Part shown: one piece after another, positions 31,853-39,838 of the stretch
Numbering within the stretch: the stretch's first letter is position 1
Layout: every line of letters starts with the position of its first letter
From: DATARH01 sp035534855
GTDB lineage: Bacteria > Pseudomonadota > Alphaproteobacteria > ATCC43930 > CGMCC-115725
Assembly (NCBI GenBank): GCA_035534855.1
Contig: DATLRD010000010.1
Span: forward strand, 39,340 to 103,339
Length of the DNA: 64,000 nt
Reading direction: 5' to 3'
Translations under genes and position numbers: made by a program
The notes under the pieces: model-generated
Seen by the model: the letters and a program-made list of their open reading frames with translations, nothing else
What the model was told of the DNA's origin: nothing
The model's database searches: none

Positions 31853-33094
31853 GTGAATTCAGATCTGCCCGAAACCGCGACTCCTGCGCGACCGCCGGAA
31901 CAGCTGCCGCTTGAGCAGGTACTGGAGCGGGTCGCGGCCCAGGTGCTGCGGCTGGCGATCCCCGATTCCCCGTTCGGTGTGGGCGGCGCGGCCACCGACG
32001 CGCCGATCTCGACACCGCAGGTCGACGGCTTCGAGCCGCCGCTGATCGAAGTGCCGCCGGTGGTCGAGCCGGTGGCTCAGCCCCCGACCGAGACACCGGC
32101 CGAGGCGGTGGTCGAGCCCCCGACCGAGGCGGTGGCGGCGCAGCCGACCGAGCCGGCCCCCGATCCCGGCGCCGAGACCGAGCAGCGGATCGCGGCGCTG
32201 CGGGCCGCTGCGCCCCTCCCGGTCGCCCCGGTCGTGCTCGGCAGCAGCCGCGATCCTGCCTCGGTCCCCGCGCCGGAAGCGGCCCCGGCTGAGCGGCCCG
32301 CGGAATCGCGCCCGCGGACGCTGCGGGTGCATCGCCCGCGGCCGAGCCTGCGGCGGGTGCGGCCGCCATCGTCCAGCGAACCCTCGGCCGCAGCGCCGCG
32401 CACGGCGCCGCACACCGGCCTTTCCGAACAACTCATCCGGGCCGGCGAGACGCAGGTCCCGCACGACCACACCGACCGGCCGGTGACGGTTCGTCCGGCG
32501 ACTACCGGGCCGGCGCGGGTGCCGGCGCGCGACCGGCCAATGCTGGCGCCGACCGGGCTGGCGCTAACCGGGCTGGCGCCAACCGGGCTGACGGCGGCTC
32601 CGGTGCCCGAGACCCGGCCGCTCACGCAGAACCGGCGGCTCTATCGCCGCGTCGTGCTCGCTGCCGAGCTGACGGTCAACGGCGCGCCGTGCCGCCTCAT
32701 CGATCTGTCGATCGGCGGGTTCGCCGCGGCGGGCGCGCCAAAGCTCGCCGCCAATGCGGTCGTGCCGGTAACCTTGCGCATGAACATCGACGGCATCGAT
32801 ATCGGCACCCAGTTTTCGGCGCGCGTCGTCTATGCCAGCGCGGCGCGTGCCGCCGGCCGATTTATCGACCTCACCGCGGCGCAGACCGCGTTTCTGCGCT
32901 ACATCGTCACCTGGCGCGGCGAGGCGATCGGTGCGATCGGCACCACCAACCTGCTCAACGCGATCACCCGCTGGCCGGAGCGTGCGTTCCAGCCGCATCC
33001 GAGCACGGCGCCCGCAGCGCCGCCGGCGGAGCGGCAGGGCTGGTGGACGCGCTGGTTCGGCCGCATCCCGCTCTTGGGCCGGCGCCGTCCCTGA
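31853..33094 (+). CDS. PilZ-domain protein with a long Pro/Ala-rich N-terminal region
   Basis: A 413-residue protein. Residues ~1-245 are low-complexity Pro/Ala/Glu/Arg sequence with repeats such as PPTEAV and three near-identical LA-PTGL units. The C-terminal ~150 residues form a PilZ domain: the c-di-GMP-binding RxxxR is in NRRLYRRVVL and the (D/N)xSxxG motif is DLSIGGF. Binding of c-di-GMP would let it regulate motility, exopolysaccharide or adhesion. GTG 31853 is favoured by the upstream promoter but has a weak ribosome-binding site. It ends four bases from the convergent formaldehyde dehydrogenase gene. Confidence 0.8.
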   Translation: MNSDLPETATPARPPEQLPLEQVLERVAAQVLRLAIPDSPFGVGGAATDAPISTPQVDGFEPPLIEVPPVVEPVAQPPTETPAEAVVEPPTEAVAAQPTEPAPDPGAETEQRIAALRAAAPLPVAPVVLGSSRDPASVPAPEAAPAERPAESRPRTLRVHRPRPSLRRVRPPSSSEPSAAAPRTAPHTGLSEQLIRAGETQVPHDHTDRPVTVRPATTGPARVPARDRPMLAPTGLALTGLAPTGLTAAPVPETRPLTQNRRLYRRVVLAAELTVNGAPCRLIDLSIGGFAAAGAPKLAANAVVPVTLRMNIDGIDIGTQFSARVVYASAARAAGRFIDLTAAQTAFLRYIVTWRGEAIGAIGTTNLLNAITRWPERAFQPHPSTAPAAPPAERQGWWTRWFGRIPLLGRRRP

Positions 33095-33098
33095 TCCC

Positions 33099-34208
33099 TC
33101 AGTAGATCACCACGCTGCGGATCGACTCGCCGGCGTGCATCAGCTCGAAGCCCTTGTTGATGTCGTCGAGCGGCATCGTGTGGGTGATCAGATCGTCGAT
33201 GTTGATCTTCCCTTCCATGTACCAGTCGACGATCTTCGGCACGTCGCGCCGCCCCTTCGCGCCGCCGAACGCGGTGCCCTTCCAGATGCGGCCGGTGACG
33301 AGCTGGAACGGCCGGGTCGCAATCTCGGTCCCGGCCGGGGCGACGCCGATGATCGTCGAGACGCCCCAGCCGCGGTGGCAGCATTCGAGCGCCTGGCGCA
33401 TCGTCTGCACGTTGCCGATGCACTCAAAGCTGTAATCGGCGCCGCCCTTGGTCAGGTCGACGAGATAGGGCACGAGGTCGCCCCGCACCTCGGCGGGATT
33501 GACGAAATGGGTCATGCCAAATTTCTCGGCCAGCGTCTTGCGGCGCGGGTTGAGGTCGACCCCGACGATCATGTCGGCGCCGACCATGCGGCAGCCCTGC
33601 AGGACGTTGAGCCCGATGCCGCCGAGCCCGAACACGACCACCTTGGAGCCGGGTTCGACCTTGGCGGTGTTGATCACCGCGCCGACCCCGGTCGTCACCC
33701 CGCAGCCGATGTAGCAGACCTTGTCGAACGGTGCGTCCTCGCGGATTTTCGCGACCGCGATCTCGGGCAATACGGTGAAGTTCGAAAAGGTCGACGTGCC
33801 CATATAGTGAAAGATCGGCTCGCCGCCGGCCGAGAATCGGCTGGTGCCGTCGGGCATCACGCCCTGGCCCTGGGTGGCGCGGATGGCGGTGCACAGATTG
33901 GTCTTGCCCGACAGGCAGCTCTCGCACTGCCGGCATTCCGGCGTGTAGAGCGGGATAACGTGGTCGCCCTTTTTGACGCTGGTGACGCCGCGCCCGACAT
34001 CGACGACGACGCCCGCACCCTCATGGCCGAGGATCGACGGGAACAGCCCCTCGGAATCGGCGCCCGACAGCGTATAGGCATCGGTGTGGCAGATTCCGGT
34101 CGCCTTCACTTCGACCAGCACCTCGCCGTCCTTCGGCCCGTCGAGGGTGACGGTCTCGATCGACAGCGGCTTGCCGGCGGCTCGGGCGATGGCGGCGCGG
34201 GTCTGCAT
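33099..34208 (-). CDS. frmA: S-(hydroxymethyl)glutathione dehydrogenase / class III alcohol dehydrogenase
   Basis: A 369-residue zinc alcohol dehydrogenase. Catalytic zinc ligands are C40 (TGICHTDAY), H62 (LGHEGAG) and C169 (IGCGVTTG). Structural zinc ligands are C92, C95, C98 and C106. The Rossmann motif is VFGLGGIGLNVLQG. GVMPDGTSRFSAGGEPIFHYMGTSTFSNFT is typical of the class III group. It oxidises the glutathione adduct of formaldehyde with NAD+ in the cytosol and also handles S-nitrosoglutathione. GGAGA precedes ATG 34208. No esterase partner (FrmB) is adjacent. Tandem repeats lie just upstream. Confidence 0.95.
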   Translation of the reverse strand: MQTRAAIARAAGKPLSIETVTLDGPKDGEVLVEVKATGICHTDAYTLSGADSEGLFPSILGHEGAGVVVDVGRGVTSVKKGDHVIPLYTPECRQCESCLSGKTNLCTAIRATQGQGVMPDGTSRFSAGGEPIFHYMGTSTFSNFTVLPEIAVAKIREDAPFDKVCYIGCGVTTGVGAVINTAKVEPGSKVVVFGLGGIGLNVLQGCRMVGADMIVGVDLNPRRKTLAEKFGMTHFVNPAEVRGDLVPYLVDLTKGGADYSFECIGNVQTMRQALECCHRGWGVSTIIGVAPAGTEIATRPFQLVTGRIWKGTAFGGAKGRRDVPKIVDWYMEGKINIDDLITHTMPLDDINKGFELMHAGESIRSVVIY

Positions 34209-34224
34209 GAGAAGTCTCCGTCGG

Positions 34225-34296
34225 AACGCGGGCGTCTCGCCCGCCTTTGGTCGCCAGTATAACGCGGGCGTCTCGCCCGCCTTTGGTCGCCAGTAT
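34225..34296. repeat. Two tandem copies of a 36-bp unit with internal palindrome
   Basis: Two identical 36-bp copies (starts 34225 and 34261). Each contains GCGGGCG-TCT-CGCCCGC, a perfect 7-bp hairpin, followed by CTTTGGTCGCCAGTAT. The repeats lie immediately upstream of the formaldehyde dehydrogenase start. They look like a dispersed palindromic repeat family rather than coding sequence. Confidence 0.85.
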
Positions 34297-34416
34297 AGTG
34301 TGTCCCGGGCTCGGGTAGGCGAGGGGAAACCGATGCCACGCATCGCGGTTGGTCGCCACCTGCGCCGCGGCATGCGGCTGCGCCCGATGGGGCCGGAACA
34401 GCGTTGAGCCAATCGA

Positions 34417-34502
34417 GTCATTGCGAGACGCGCGGTGACACAGCAATCTCGCCGTCAAGAGCCGTCGGCGGAGCGGATTGCTTCGCTGCGCTCGCAACGA
34501 TG
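34417..34502. repeat. Imperfect inverted-repeat element upstream of the rhodanese gene
   Basis: The left end has TCATTGCGAG and AGCAATC. The right end has GATTGCTTCG and CTCGCAACGA in inverted order, so the 86-bp segment can fold on itself. It resembles the short intergenic palindromic repeats (with CATTGCGAG / GAAGCAATC blocks) scattered in many proteobacterial genomes. It may belong to the transcribed leader of sseA. Confidence 0.55.
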
Positions 34503-34519
34503 TTACCCGGGAGAAAACC

Positions 34520-35395
34520 ATGCCGTTCGCCCATCCCGAATTTCTGGTCGAGACCGAGTGGCTCGCCGCGCATCTCGGCGATCCAAATCTCATCGTGCTC
34601 GACGGCACGGTGCATCTGATCCCCGACCCAAAGATCACCTATACGGTCAAGTCTGGCCGAGAAGACTTTGAAAAAGGTCATACTCCCGGTGCGCAATTCG
34701 CAGATTTGCAGGCCGATCTGTCCGACAACACGCAGCAGAAGCTGCGCTTCATGCGGCCGGGTGCGGCCGAGTTCGCCGCGGCGATGGGGCGGTTCGGGGT
34801 CGGCCCGGACAGCCGTGTCGTGCTTTACAGCACTGCCAATCCGCAATGGGCGAGCCGCATCTGGTGGCTGCTGCGCACCTTTGGGTTCGACAACGCCGCA
34901 GTGCTCAACGGGGGCTTCCAGAAATGGACGCGCGAAGGCCGCCCGGTCGAGACCGGGCCGGCGCGCCCGCGCCCGGCGGCGCGGTTTGTCGTCAAGGAAG
35001 ACCGCGCCGGGCTGATGGTCGGCAAGGAACAGGTGCTGGCCGCGATCGGCGACGCTAAAAGCTGCACGATCAATGCCTTGCAGGCCAACCAGCACGCCGG
35101 CGCCGGTGGCAACACTTATGGCCGGCCCGGCCGCATCGCCGGCAGCGTCAACGTGCCGACGGCCGGTCTCGTCGATCCAGGAACCGGCACGTTCCTGCCG
35201 GCCGACGCAATGCGCGCCAAGTTCGACGCAGTCGGCGCCTTCGACCGGCGCGTCATCACCTATTGCGGCGGCGGCATAGCCGCGAGCGCCACCGCGCTGG
35301 CGCTGGTCATGCTCGGCCACCCCGACGTGCGGCTCTACGACGCCTCGATGTCGGAATGGGCGGTCGACCCGAACCTGCCGATGGAAACCGGCTGA
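34520..35395 (+). CDS. sseA: Thiosulfate/3-mercaptopyruvate sulfurtransferase (two-domain rhodanese)
   Basis: A 291-residue protein with two rhodanese domains. The first is non-catalytic (FLVETEWLAAHLGDPNLIVLDGT, GHTPGAQFADL). The second carries the active-site Cys249 in TYCGGGIAAS. It transfers sulfane sulfur from mercaptopyruvate or thiosulfate to acceptors such as cyanide or thiols. The CGGG-type loop, rather than CRxGx(R/T) of classical rhodanese, makes 3-mercaptopyruvate specificity only tentative. GGGAG precedes ATG 34520. It lies between two short repeat elements. Confidence 0.92.
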   Translation: MPFAHPEFLVETEWLAAHLGDPNLIVLDGTVHLIPDPKITYTVKSGREDFEKGHTPGAQFADLQADLSDNTQQKLRFMRPGAAEFAAAMGRFGVGPDSRVVLYSTANPQWASRIWWLLRTFGFDNAAVLNGGFQKWTREGRPVETGPARPRPAARFVVKEDRAGLMVGKEQVLAAIGDAKSCTINALQANQHAGAGGNTYGRPGRIAGSVNVPTAGLVDPGTGTFLPADAMRAKFDAVGAFDRRVITYCGGGIAASATALALVMLGHPDVRLYDASMSEWAVDPNLPMETG

Positions 35396-35400
35396 GACCT

Positions 35401-35462
35401 TCACCCGGCTTGCTGCGCTCGCCACCCTCTCCCGCATTGCGGGAGAGGGAAGGGTGAGGGTG
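35401..35462. repeat. Palindromic intergenic repeat after the rhodanese gene
   Basis: CACCCTCTCCCGC and GCGGGAGAGGG flank a 4-nt centre, with AAGGGTG extending the right side. This is a common intergenic repeat type in GC-rich proteobacteria. It sits between the convergent sseA and VOC genes and can act as a bidirectional 3'-end hairpin. Confidence 0.65.
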
Positions 35463-35463
35463 G

Positions 35464-35856
35464 CTAAGCGACGTCGCGGTCGAGCAACTCGATCAGCACG
35501 TTCTGCGGGCCGCGGACAAAGGCGATGCGCACACCGGGGCGGATCGTCTTGGGCTCGACCGTGAACTCGACGCCTTTCGCCTTCAGCTCGGCGCACACCG
35601 CGTCGATGTCGTTGACCCTGAGCCCGATATGGTCGAGCCCGACAAAGCTGCCGTGTTCCTTTTCGGCGAGCGGCGAGTCATCCGGCACCTTGGCGATGAA
35701 GTGGTTGACGCCGCCGAGCTTGATGTCGGTGCGTTCGATTCCGTTCGACATGACCGATTTGATCACCTCGGCGCCGAACATCTTGCGATACCAGTCGGCA
35801 GTCGCGTCCGGGTCGGGGCTGCGCAGGTGGACGTGGTCGTAGCGGAAATCGGTCAT
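35464..35856 (-). CDS. VOC-family metalloenzyme (epimerase/lyase type)
   Basis: A 130-residue single vicinal-oxygen-chelate protein. Metal-site residues are the His in YDHVHLRSPDP, an Asp/Glu in the middle strand (HGSFVGLDHIGLRV supplies another His) and the C-terminal Glu in NVLIELLDRD. It is similar in size and pattern to methylmalonyl-CoA epimerases and small glyoxalase-like proteins. It is convergent with sseA across a palindromic repeat. The substrate is undetermined. Confidence 0.85.
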   Translation of the reverse strand: MTDFRYDHVHLRSPDPDATADWYRKMFGAEVIKSVMSNGIERTDIKLGGVNHFIAKVPDDSPLAEKEHGSFVGLDHIGLRVNDIDAVCAELKAKGVEFTVEPKTIRPGVRIAFVRGPQNVLIELLDRDVA

Positions 35857-35907
35857 CGCTCGCTCCCCTTTTGTGGATCATCGAGGTTGCTGCGGAGCAC
35901 TATACAT

Positions 35908-35989
35908 CGTCATTTCCGCGACCGCGGGAATCCAGGGGCTTCCGTGTTCTTGCGGTTTGCCCTGGGCCCCCGCTTTCGCGGAGACGACG
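35908..35989. repeat. Dispersed inverted-repeat element before the LLM gene
   Basis: CGTCATTTCCGCGACCGCGGGAATCCAGG on the left and CCTGGGCCCCCGCTTTCGCGGAGACGACG on the right are imperfect reverse complements around a ~25-bp centre. This is the widespread type of intergenic repeat built on cgtcattcccgcg / cgcgggaatg blocks. It separates divergent VOC and LLM genes. Confidence 0.6.
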
Positions 35990-36011
35990 ACCTGGAGAAG
36001 GAGGTTTCCCG

Positions 36012-37004
36012 ATGCGTTTCGGGCTGATGCTGCCGAGCTATTCGTTTGCCGATCTCGACTACGCCCGGGCCGGGCGGCTGCGCGATTTCGCCCGGCGCGC
36101 CGAGGCGATGGGCTACGAGGCGCTGTGGGTCGCCGAGCACCTGCTGACCGCGCGCGGGCTGTACGGCACGGCGTGGCTGTCGCCGCTCGAAACCCTCGCG
36201 TTTGCCGCCGGCTGCACGAGCAAAATCAAGATCGCCACCGGCATCCTGATCCCGCCGATCCGCAACCCGGTGTTCATGGCTAAGGAGATCGCCAGCCTGC
36301 ACATGCTGTCAGGCGGGCGGTTCGAACTCGGCGTCGGGGTCGGCTGGGACGCGCGCGAATTCGCGGTCGCCGGGGTGCCGCTCAAGGAGCGCGGCGGCCG
36401 CACCGACGAGATCCTCGACGTTTTCGCCAAGCTGTGGCGCGGCGAGGAGGTGACGCATGCGGGCCGCTACTATCGCTTCGAGCGGGTGGCGATCGACCCG
36501 CCGCTCGCCGCGCCGCCGCGCCTGTGGGTGGCCGGCGGCGCAAAGCTGAAGACCGAATTGTCGCCCGACCCGGAAACCATCGCGCCGAGCGTGCTCGAAC
36601 GCATCTGCCGGCGCGCCGACGGCTGGCTTGCCCGCGCTGCCGGGTCGAACGCCAGCGTCATCGCCGATTGGCGGCAGATCGTGCAGCGGCTCGATGCGCT
36701 CGGCCGCGACCCCGCCAGCCTGACCTTCGGGCACCTCAACTTCGCCCATGTCGTGCCGACCGACGATGCGGCAAAGGCGCTGGCGGTGCAGCGCCCGCTC
36801 TATGAGCGCATCATGGGCACTCACCGCTCGTTCGCCCACCTGCAGACCTGCTATCTGACCGGCACGGCGGCGCAGATGCGCGAGCGTATCGCCGAATTGG
36901 CCGCGGCCGGGCTGCAATATCTGGTGCTGTCGCCGCTCGACTACGATCTCGAACAGCTCGACCTGTGGGAGGCGGAAATTCTCCGCCATTTCCGGGAGGT
37001 GTAG
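36012..37004 (+). CDS. TIGR03619-like luciferase-type oxidoreductase
   Basis: A 330-residue luciferase-like TIM barrel of the putatively F420-dependent subgroup. Typical blocks are MRFGLMLPSYSFADLDYA, EALWVAEHLL, KIKIATGILIPPIRNPVFMAKEIASLHMLSGGRFELGVGVGW and VAGGAKLKT. GGAGG lies 7 bases before ATG 36012. It differs clearly from the LLM protein at 621-1658, so the window has two members of this superfamily. Substrate unknown; F420 versus FMN use cannot be decided from the sequence. Confidence 0.9.
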   Translation: MRFGLMLPSYSFADLDYARAGRLRDFARRAEAMGYEALWVAEHLLTARGLYGTAWLSPLETLAFAAGCTSKIKIATGILIPPIRNPVFMAKEIASLHMLSGGRFELGVGVGWDAREFAVAGVPLKERGGRTDEILDVFAKLWRGEEVTHAGRYYRFERVAIDPPLAAPPRLWVAGGAKLKTELSPDPETIAPSVLERICRRADGWLARAAGSNASVIADWRQIVQRLDALGRDPASLTFGHLNFAHVVPTDDAAKALAVQRPLYERIMGTHRSFAHLQTCYLTGTAAQMRERIAELAAAGLQYLVLSPLDYDLEQLDLWEAEILRHFREV

Positions 37005-37026
37005 CCGGCGTGCCCGGGGCGGCGGG

Positions 37027-37263
37027 TCAACCCTCGGCCTGTAGCTTCTGCTTACGCCAGACGGCGCGCTGATCCATGTCGGCAAATGGGGCGATGAAGA
37101 AACGAAAGAACCAGGACCGCCGCGCTCGCGGCAGGGTGGGTTCGGCGATCTGCGGGTGGTGGGAGGCGGTGATGATTTCGACGAAGCTCTGGGCGGGCGC
37201 GGGCATCGAACCAAACCTTTGCGCGATTGAACCGAACCTGCGCCGGGGCGTTTCGAGCGCCAT
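37027..37263 (-). CDS. Small basic hypothetical protein
   Basis: An ORF of up to 78 codons, or 59 codons if translation starts at ATG 37206. From MPAPAQSF onward codon third positions are strongly GC-biased, as in real genes here, while the first 19 codons are less so; this favours the shorter form. Features are RSWFFRFFIAPFADMDQRAVWRKQKLQAEG, an aromatic/basic stretch that could be a membrane-associated helix. No family is recognised. It lies between the LLM gene (convergent) and the NDH-2-like gene. Confidence 0.45.
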   Translation of the reverse strand: MALETPRRRFGSIAQRFGSMPAPAQSFVEIITASHHPQIAEPTLPRARRSWFFRFFIAPFADMDQRAVWRKQKLQAEG

Positions 37264-37329
37264 CCTAGCCGGTCGCCGGCAACTGATCGTGTCGCAAACT
37301 ATAGTTAATTTTTGGTTCCTGGGAGCGGG

Positions 37330-38550
37330 CTAATCCGTCGCGGCCTGGCGCGGAGGCGCCTGGATGACCGGCGCCGCGGCGGCGAGGATCTCGGCCGGGT
37401 CTCGGGTGCGTGGCGGGTAGATGCGCTGGCGGTTGATCGTTTGCTTGGTTTCCTTGGCTGCCGCCCCGGTCGCCGCTACCTGCCGGTCCCAGCCCTGGCA
37501 GTACACCGCGCCCCATTCGCCGAGGTCGAGGCAGGTGACGTAATAGCCGATCTCGAGCGGGATCGGCGCCACGCCGACCAGGTCGCACACGACGTTGTGC
37601 CCGGCGATGCGGCCCATCGGCCGGGCGTGCTGACACGACATGACCGAGAAATGCTCTCCGTCGAGCAGTGCGGCGGCCGCGTCGCCAGCGGCGAAAACGC
37701 CCTCGGCGCCCACGACCTTCAGAAAGCGGTCGACCGAGACGCGGCCGAACCGGTCGTGCTCTCCGGGCAGCGCCGCGGCGAGCGGGTGGGCGCGCATGCC
37801 GCCGCACCACATCATGGTCGCGGCCTCGATCGCCTCGCCCGACGACAGGCGCGCGCCGCCGGCATTGACCGAATCGAGGGTGACCCCGGTGCGGGTCTCG
37901 ACCCCCAGCGCGGCGAGCGCCTCGGCGATCACGGCGCAGGCTTGGTCACCCATGTTCGAGCCGATGCGTGGCGCGCGGTCGGCAAGGATCACCCGCGACC
38001 CGGCGTCCCCGGCAAGGTCGCGCAGCCAGGTCGCGAGCTCGCACGCCGCCTCGACGCCGGTCAACCCGCCGCCGACCACCAGCGCCGTGAACCGCCCCGG
38101 CGCCGCGGGCCGCGCCGATAGCGCCGCAAGGTGGGCACTCAGCCGCGCCGCCGCGTCGTAGGTGTCGACATCAAAGCCGTGCTCGGCGAGGCCCGGCACC
38201 GGCGGGCGCACCAATTCGCTGCCGAGCGCGAACACCAGCCGGTCGTAGGGCAGTATTTCCGACCGGCCCGCGACCGTGCAGGCGACCGCCTGGGCGGCGG
38301 TGTCGATCCCGCTCACCTCGCCGGCGACCAACTCGACTCCGATCGGCTGCAGCACCTCGCCGAGCGGCACACGCACATCGCTCAGATCGCGCTCGTAATT
38401 GCGCACGCGGATCGCGTGATACGGGTCGCGGTTGACCAGCGTCACGCCGACATCGCTGTGCGGAATCTTCAGTTCCGCCAGCTTGCGCGCCGCGCCGACC
38501 GCCGCGATCAGCCCTGCGAACCCGCCGCCCAGCACCATAATGCGTTTCAT
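37330..38550 (-). CDS. FAD-dependent pyridine nucleotide oxidoreductase (NDH-2-like)
   Basis: A 406-residue flavoprotein with two dinucleotide-binding domains. The FAD motif is IMVLGGGFAGLIAAVGAA near the N-terminus, the NAD(P)H motif TALVVGGGLTGVEAACELA mid-protein, and the FAD ribityl motif AEGVFAAGDAAA. The arrangement matches type II NADH dehydrogenases and sulfide:quinone reductase relatives. The C-terminus lacks an obvious membrane helix and ends in a Pro-rich tail. GGAGGCCTG precedes ATG 38550. It could reoxidise NADH by passing electrons to quinone. Confidence 0.88.
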   Translation of the reverse strand: MKRIMVLGGGFAGLIAAVGAARKLAELKIPHSDVGVTLVNRDPYHAIRVRNYERDLSDVRVPLGEVLQPIGVELVAGEVSGIDTAAQAVACTVAGRSEILPYDRLVFALGSELVRPPVPGLAEHGFDVDTYDAAARLSAHLAALSARPAAPGRFTALVVGGGLTGVEAACELATWLRDLAGDAGSRVILADRAPRIGSNMGDQACAVIAEALAALGVETRTGVTLDSVNAGGARLSSGEAIEAATMMWCGGMRAHPLAAALPGEHDRFGRVSVDRFLKVVGAEGVFAAGDAAAALLDGEHFSVMSCQHARPMGRIAGHNVVCDLVGVAPIPLEIGYYVTCLDLGEWGAVYCQGWDRQVAATGAAAKETKQTINRQRIYPPRTRDPAEILAAAAPVIQAPPRQAATD

Positions 38551-38668
38551 CAGGCCTCCGCTCAGTCCGCAGCAATGTTTTGCTCGCCGCGGCGTCGACC
38601 GCAAGCTACATCACCGGATGCGTGACCGCGACGATCCGGCGTAATCTCCGGCGCCAACGGAGAGACCG

Positions 38669-39838
38669 ATGAAGATCAAATCCGTCAACGCCGCGTGGGT
38701 ACACATCCCGATCCCGCCGGAGCGGCAGCACACCAGCGATTTCGGCAAGACGCTGTCGTTCGACGGCACGATCGTGCGCATCGAGACCGAGTGCGGCCTC
38801 GTCGGCTGGGGCGAGGCCAAGGCGCAGGTCGGCGGCATGGCGCAGAACCAGGCGCTGACCGCGCTGGTCAACGAGGAATTCGCACCGCTGTTGAAGGGCG
38901 AGGATGCGCGCGACATCACCCGGCTGTGGGAGACGCTCTACAGCGGCAGCCGCGGGCACTATGCGCTGCGCGAGGGGCGGGTGTTCCCGGTGCTCGGCCG
39001 GCGCGGCATCACCGTGTCGGCGATCAGCGGCGTCGATTGCGCGCTGTGGGACATTCTCGGCAAGTCGCTCGGGGTGCCGGTGTGGCGGCTACTCGGCGGG
39101 CGGCGCGCGGAAACGATGCCGGCCTACGCCTCGGGCGGCTGGGCCGGGCCGGATCGGATCGGCGACGAACTGTTGGGCTATGTCAAGCGTGGCGGGTTCG
39201 GCGCGGTCAAGATGCGGGTTGGGATCATCGACGGCGATCCGCGCCATTCGGCCCGTCGCGTGCATGCCGCCCGCGAAGCGCTGGGGCCGGAGATCGGGCT
39301 GATGTGCGACGCGCACGGCACGATGTCGGTGGCCGAGGCCAAACGCTTCTGCCGCCTCGTTGAGGATTGCGATTTGATGTGGTTCGAGGAGCCGGTGACC
39401 GCCGACGACAAAGCCGGCTGCGCCCAGGTGCGCGCCGCCACCGACATCCCGATCGCCGCCGGCGAAAGCGAGTTCACCCGCCACGATTTCCGCGACCTCG
39501 CGCTCGTCGGCGCGGTCGACATCATGCAGCCCGACCTGGCGATCTGCGGCGGCATCACCGAGGCGATGCGCATCTCGGCGCTGGCCAGCGCCCACAATTT
39601 GAAGCTCGCGCCGCATCTGTGGGCCGGCGCGCCGGCCTTTGCCGCCGGGCTCGCGGTCGCCGCCGTCTCGCCGGCCGGGTTCATCGTCGAATATTCGCTG
39701 GGTGCAAACCCGCTGCTGCACGACCTGGTCGAGGAGGAATTTCCGGTGAAGGACGGAATGATCGAGGTGCCGGACCGGCCCGGGCTCGGCATCACCGTGC
39801 GCGAGGACTTTCTCGCCAAGCACGCGGTGAAATCATGA
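38669..39838 (+). CDS. Mandelate racemase/muconate lactonizing enzyme-family dehydratase or racemase
   Basis: A 389-residue enolase-superfamily enzyme. Catalytic barrel residues are K181 (VKMRVG), metal ligands D214 (MCDAHGT), E240 (WFEEP) and E266 (AAGESEFT), and the C-terminal base H316 (LAPHLW). This K..H arrangement fits the mandelate-racemase or sugar-acid dehydratase subgroups. It starts a run of four tightly spaced genes; its stop overlaps the next start (ATGA). With two hydroxyacid dehydrogenases and an amidase downstream, sugar-acid or hydroxyacid catabolism is likely. Confidence 0.92.
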   Translation: MKIKSVNAAWVHIPIPPERQHTSDFGKTLSFDGTIVRIETECGLVGWGEAKAQVGGMAQNQALTALVNEEFAPLLKGEDARDITRLWETLYSGSRGHYALREGRVFPVLGRRGITVSAISGVDCALWDILGKSLGVPVWRLLGGRRAETMPAYASGGWAGPDRIGDELLGYVKRGGFGAVKMRVGIIDGDPRHSARRVHAAREALGPEIGLMCDAHGTMSVAEAKRFCRLVEDCDLMWFEEPVTADDKAGCAQVRAATDIPIAAGESEFTRHDFRDLALVGAVDIMQPDLAICGGITEAMRISALASAHNLKLAPHLWAGAPAFAAGLAVAAVSPAGFIVEYSLGANPLLHDLVEEEFPVKDGMIEVPDRPGLGITVREDFLAKHAVKS

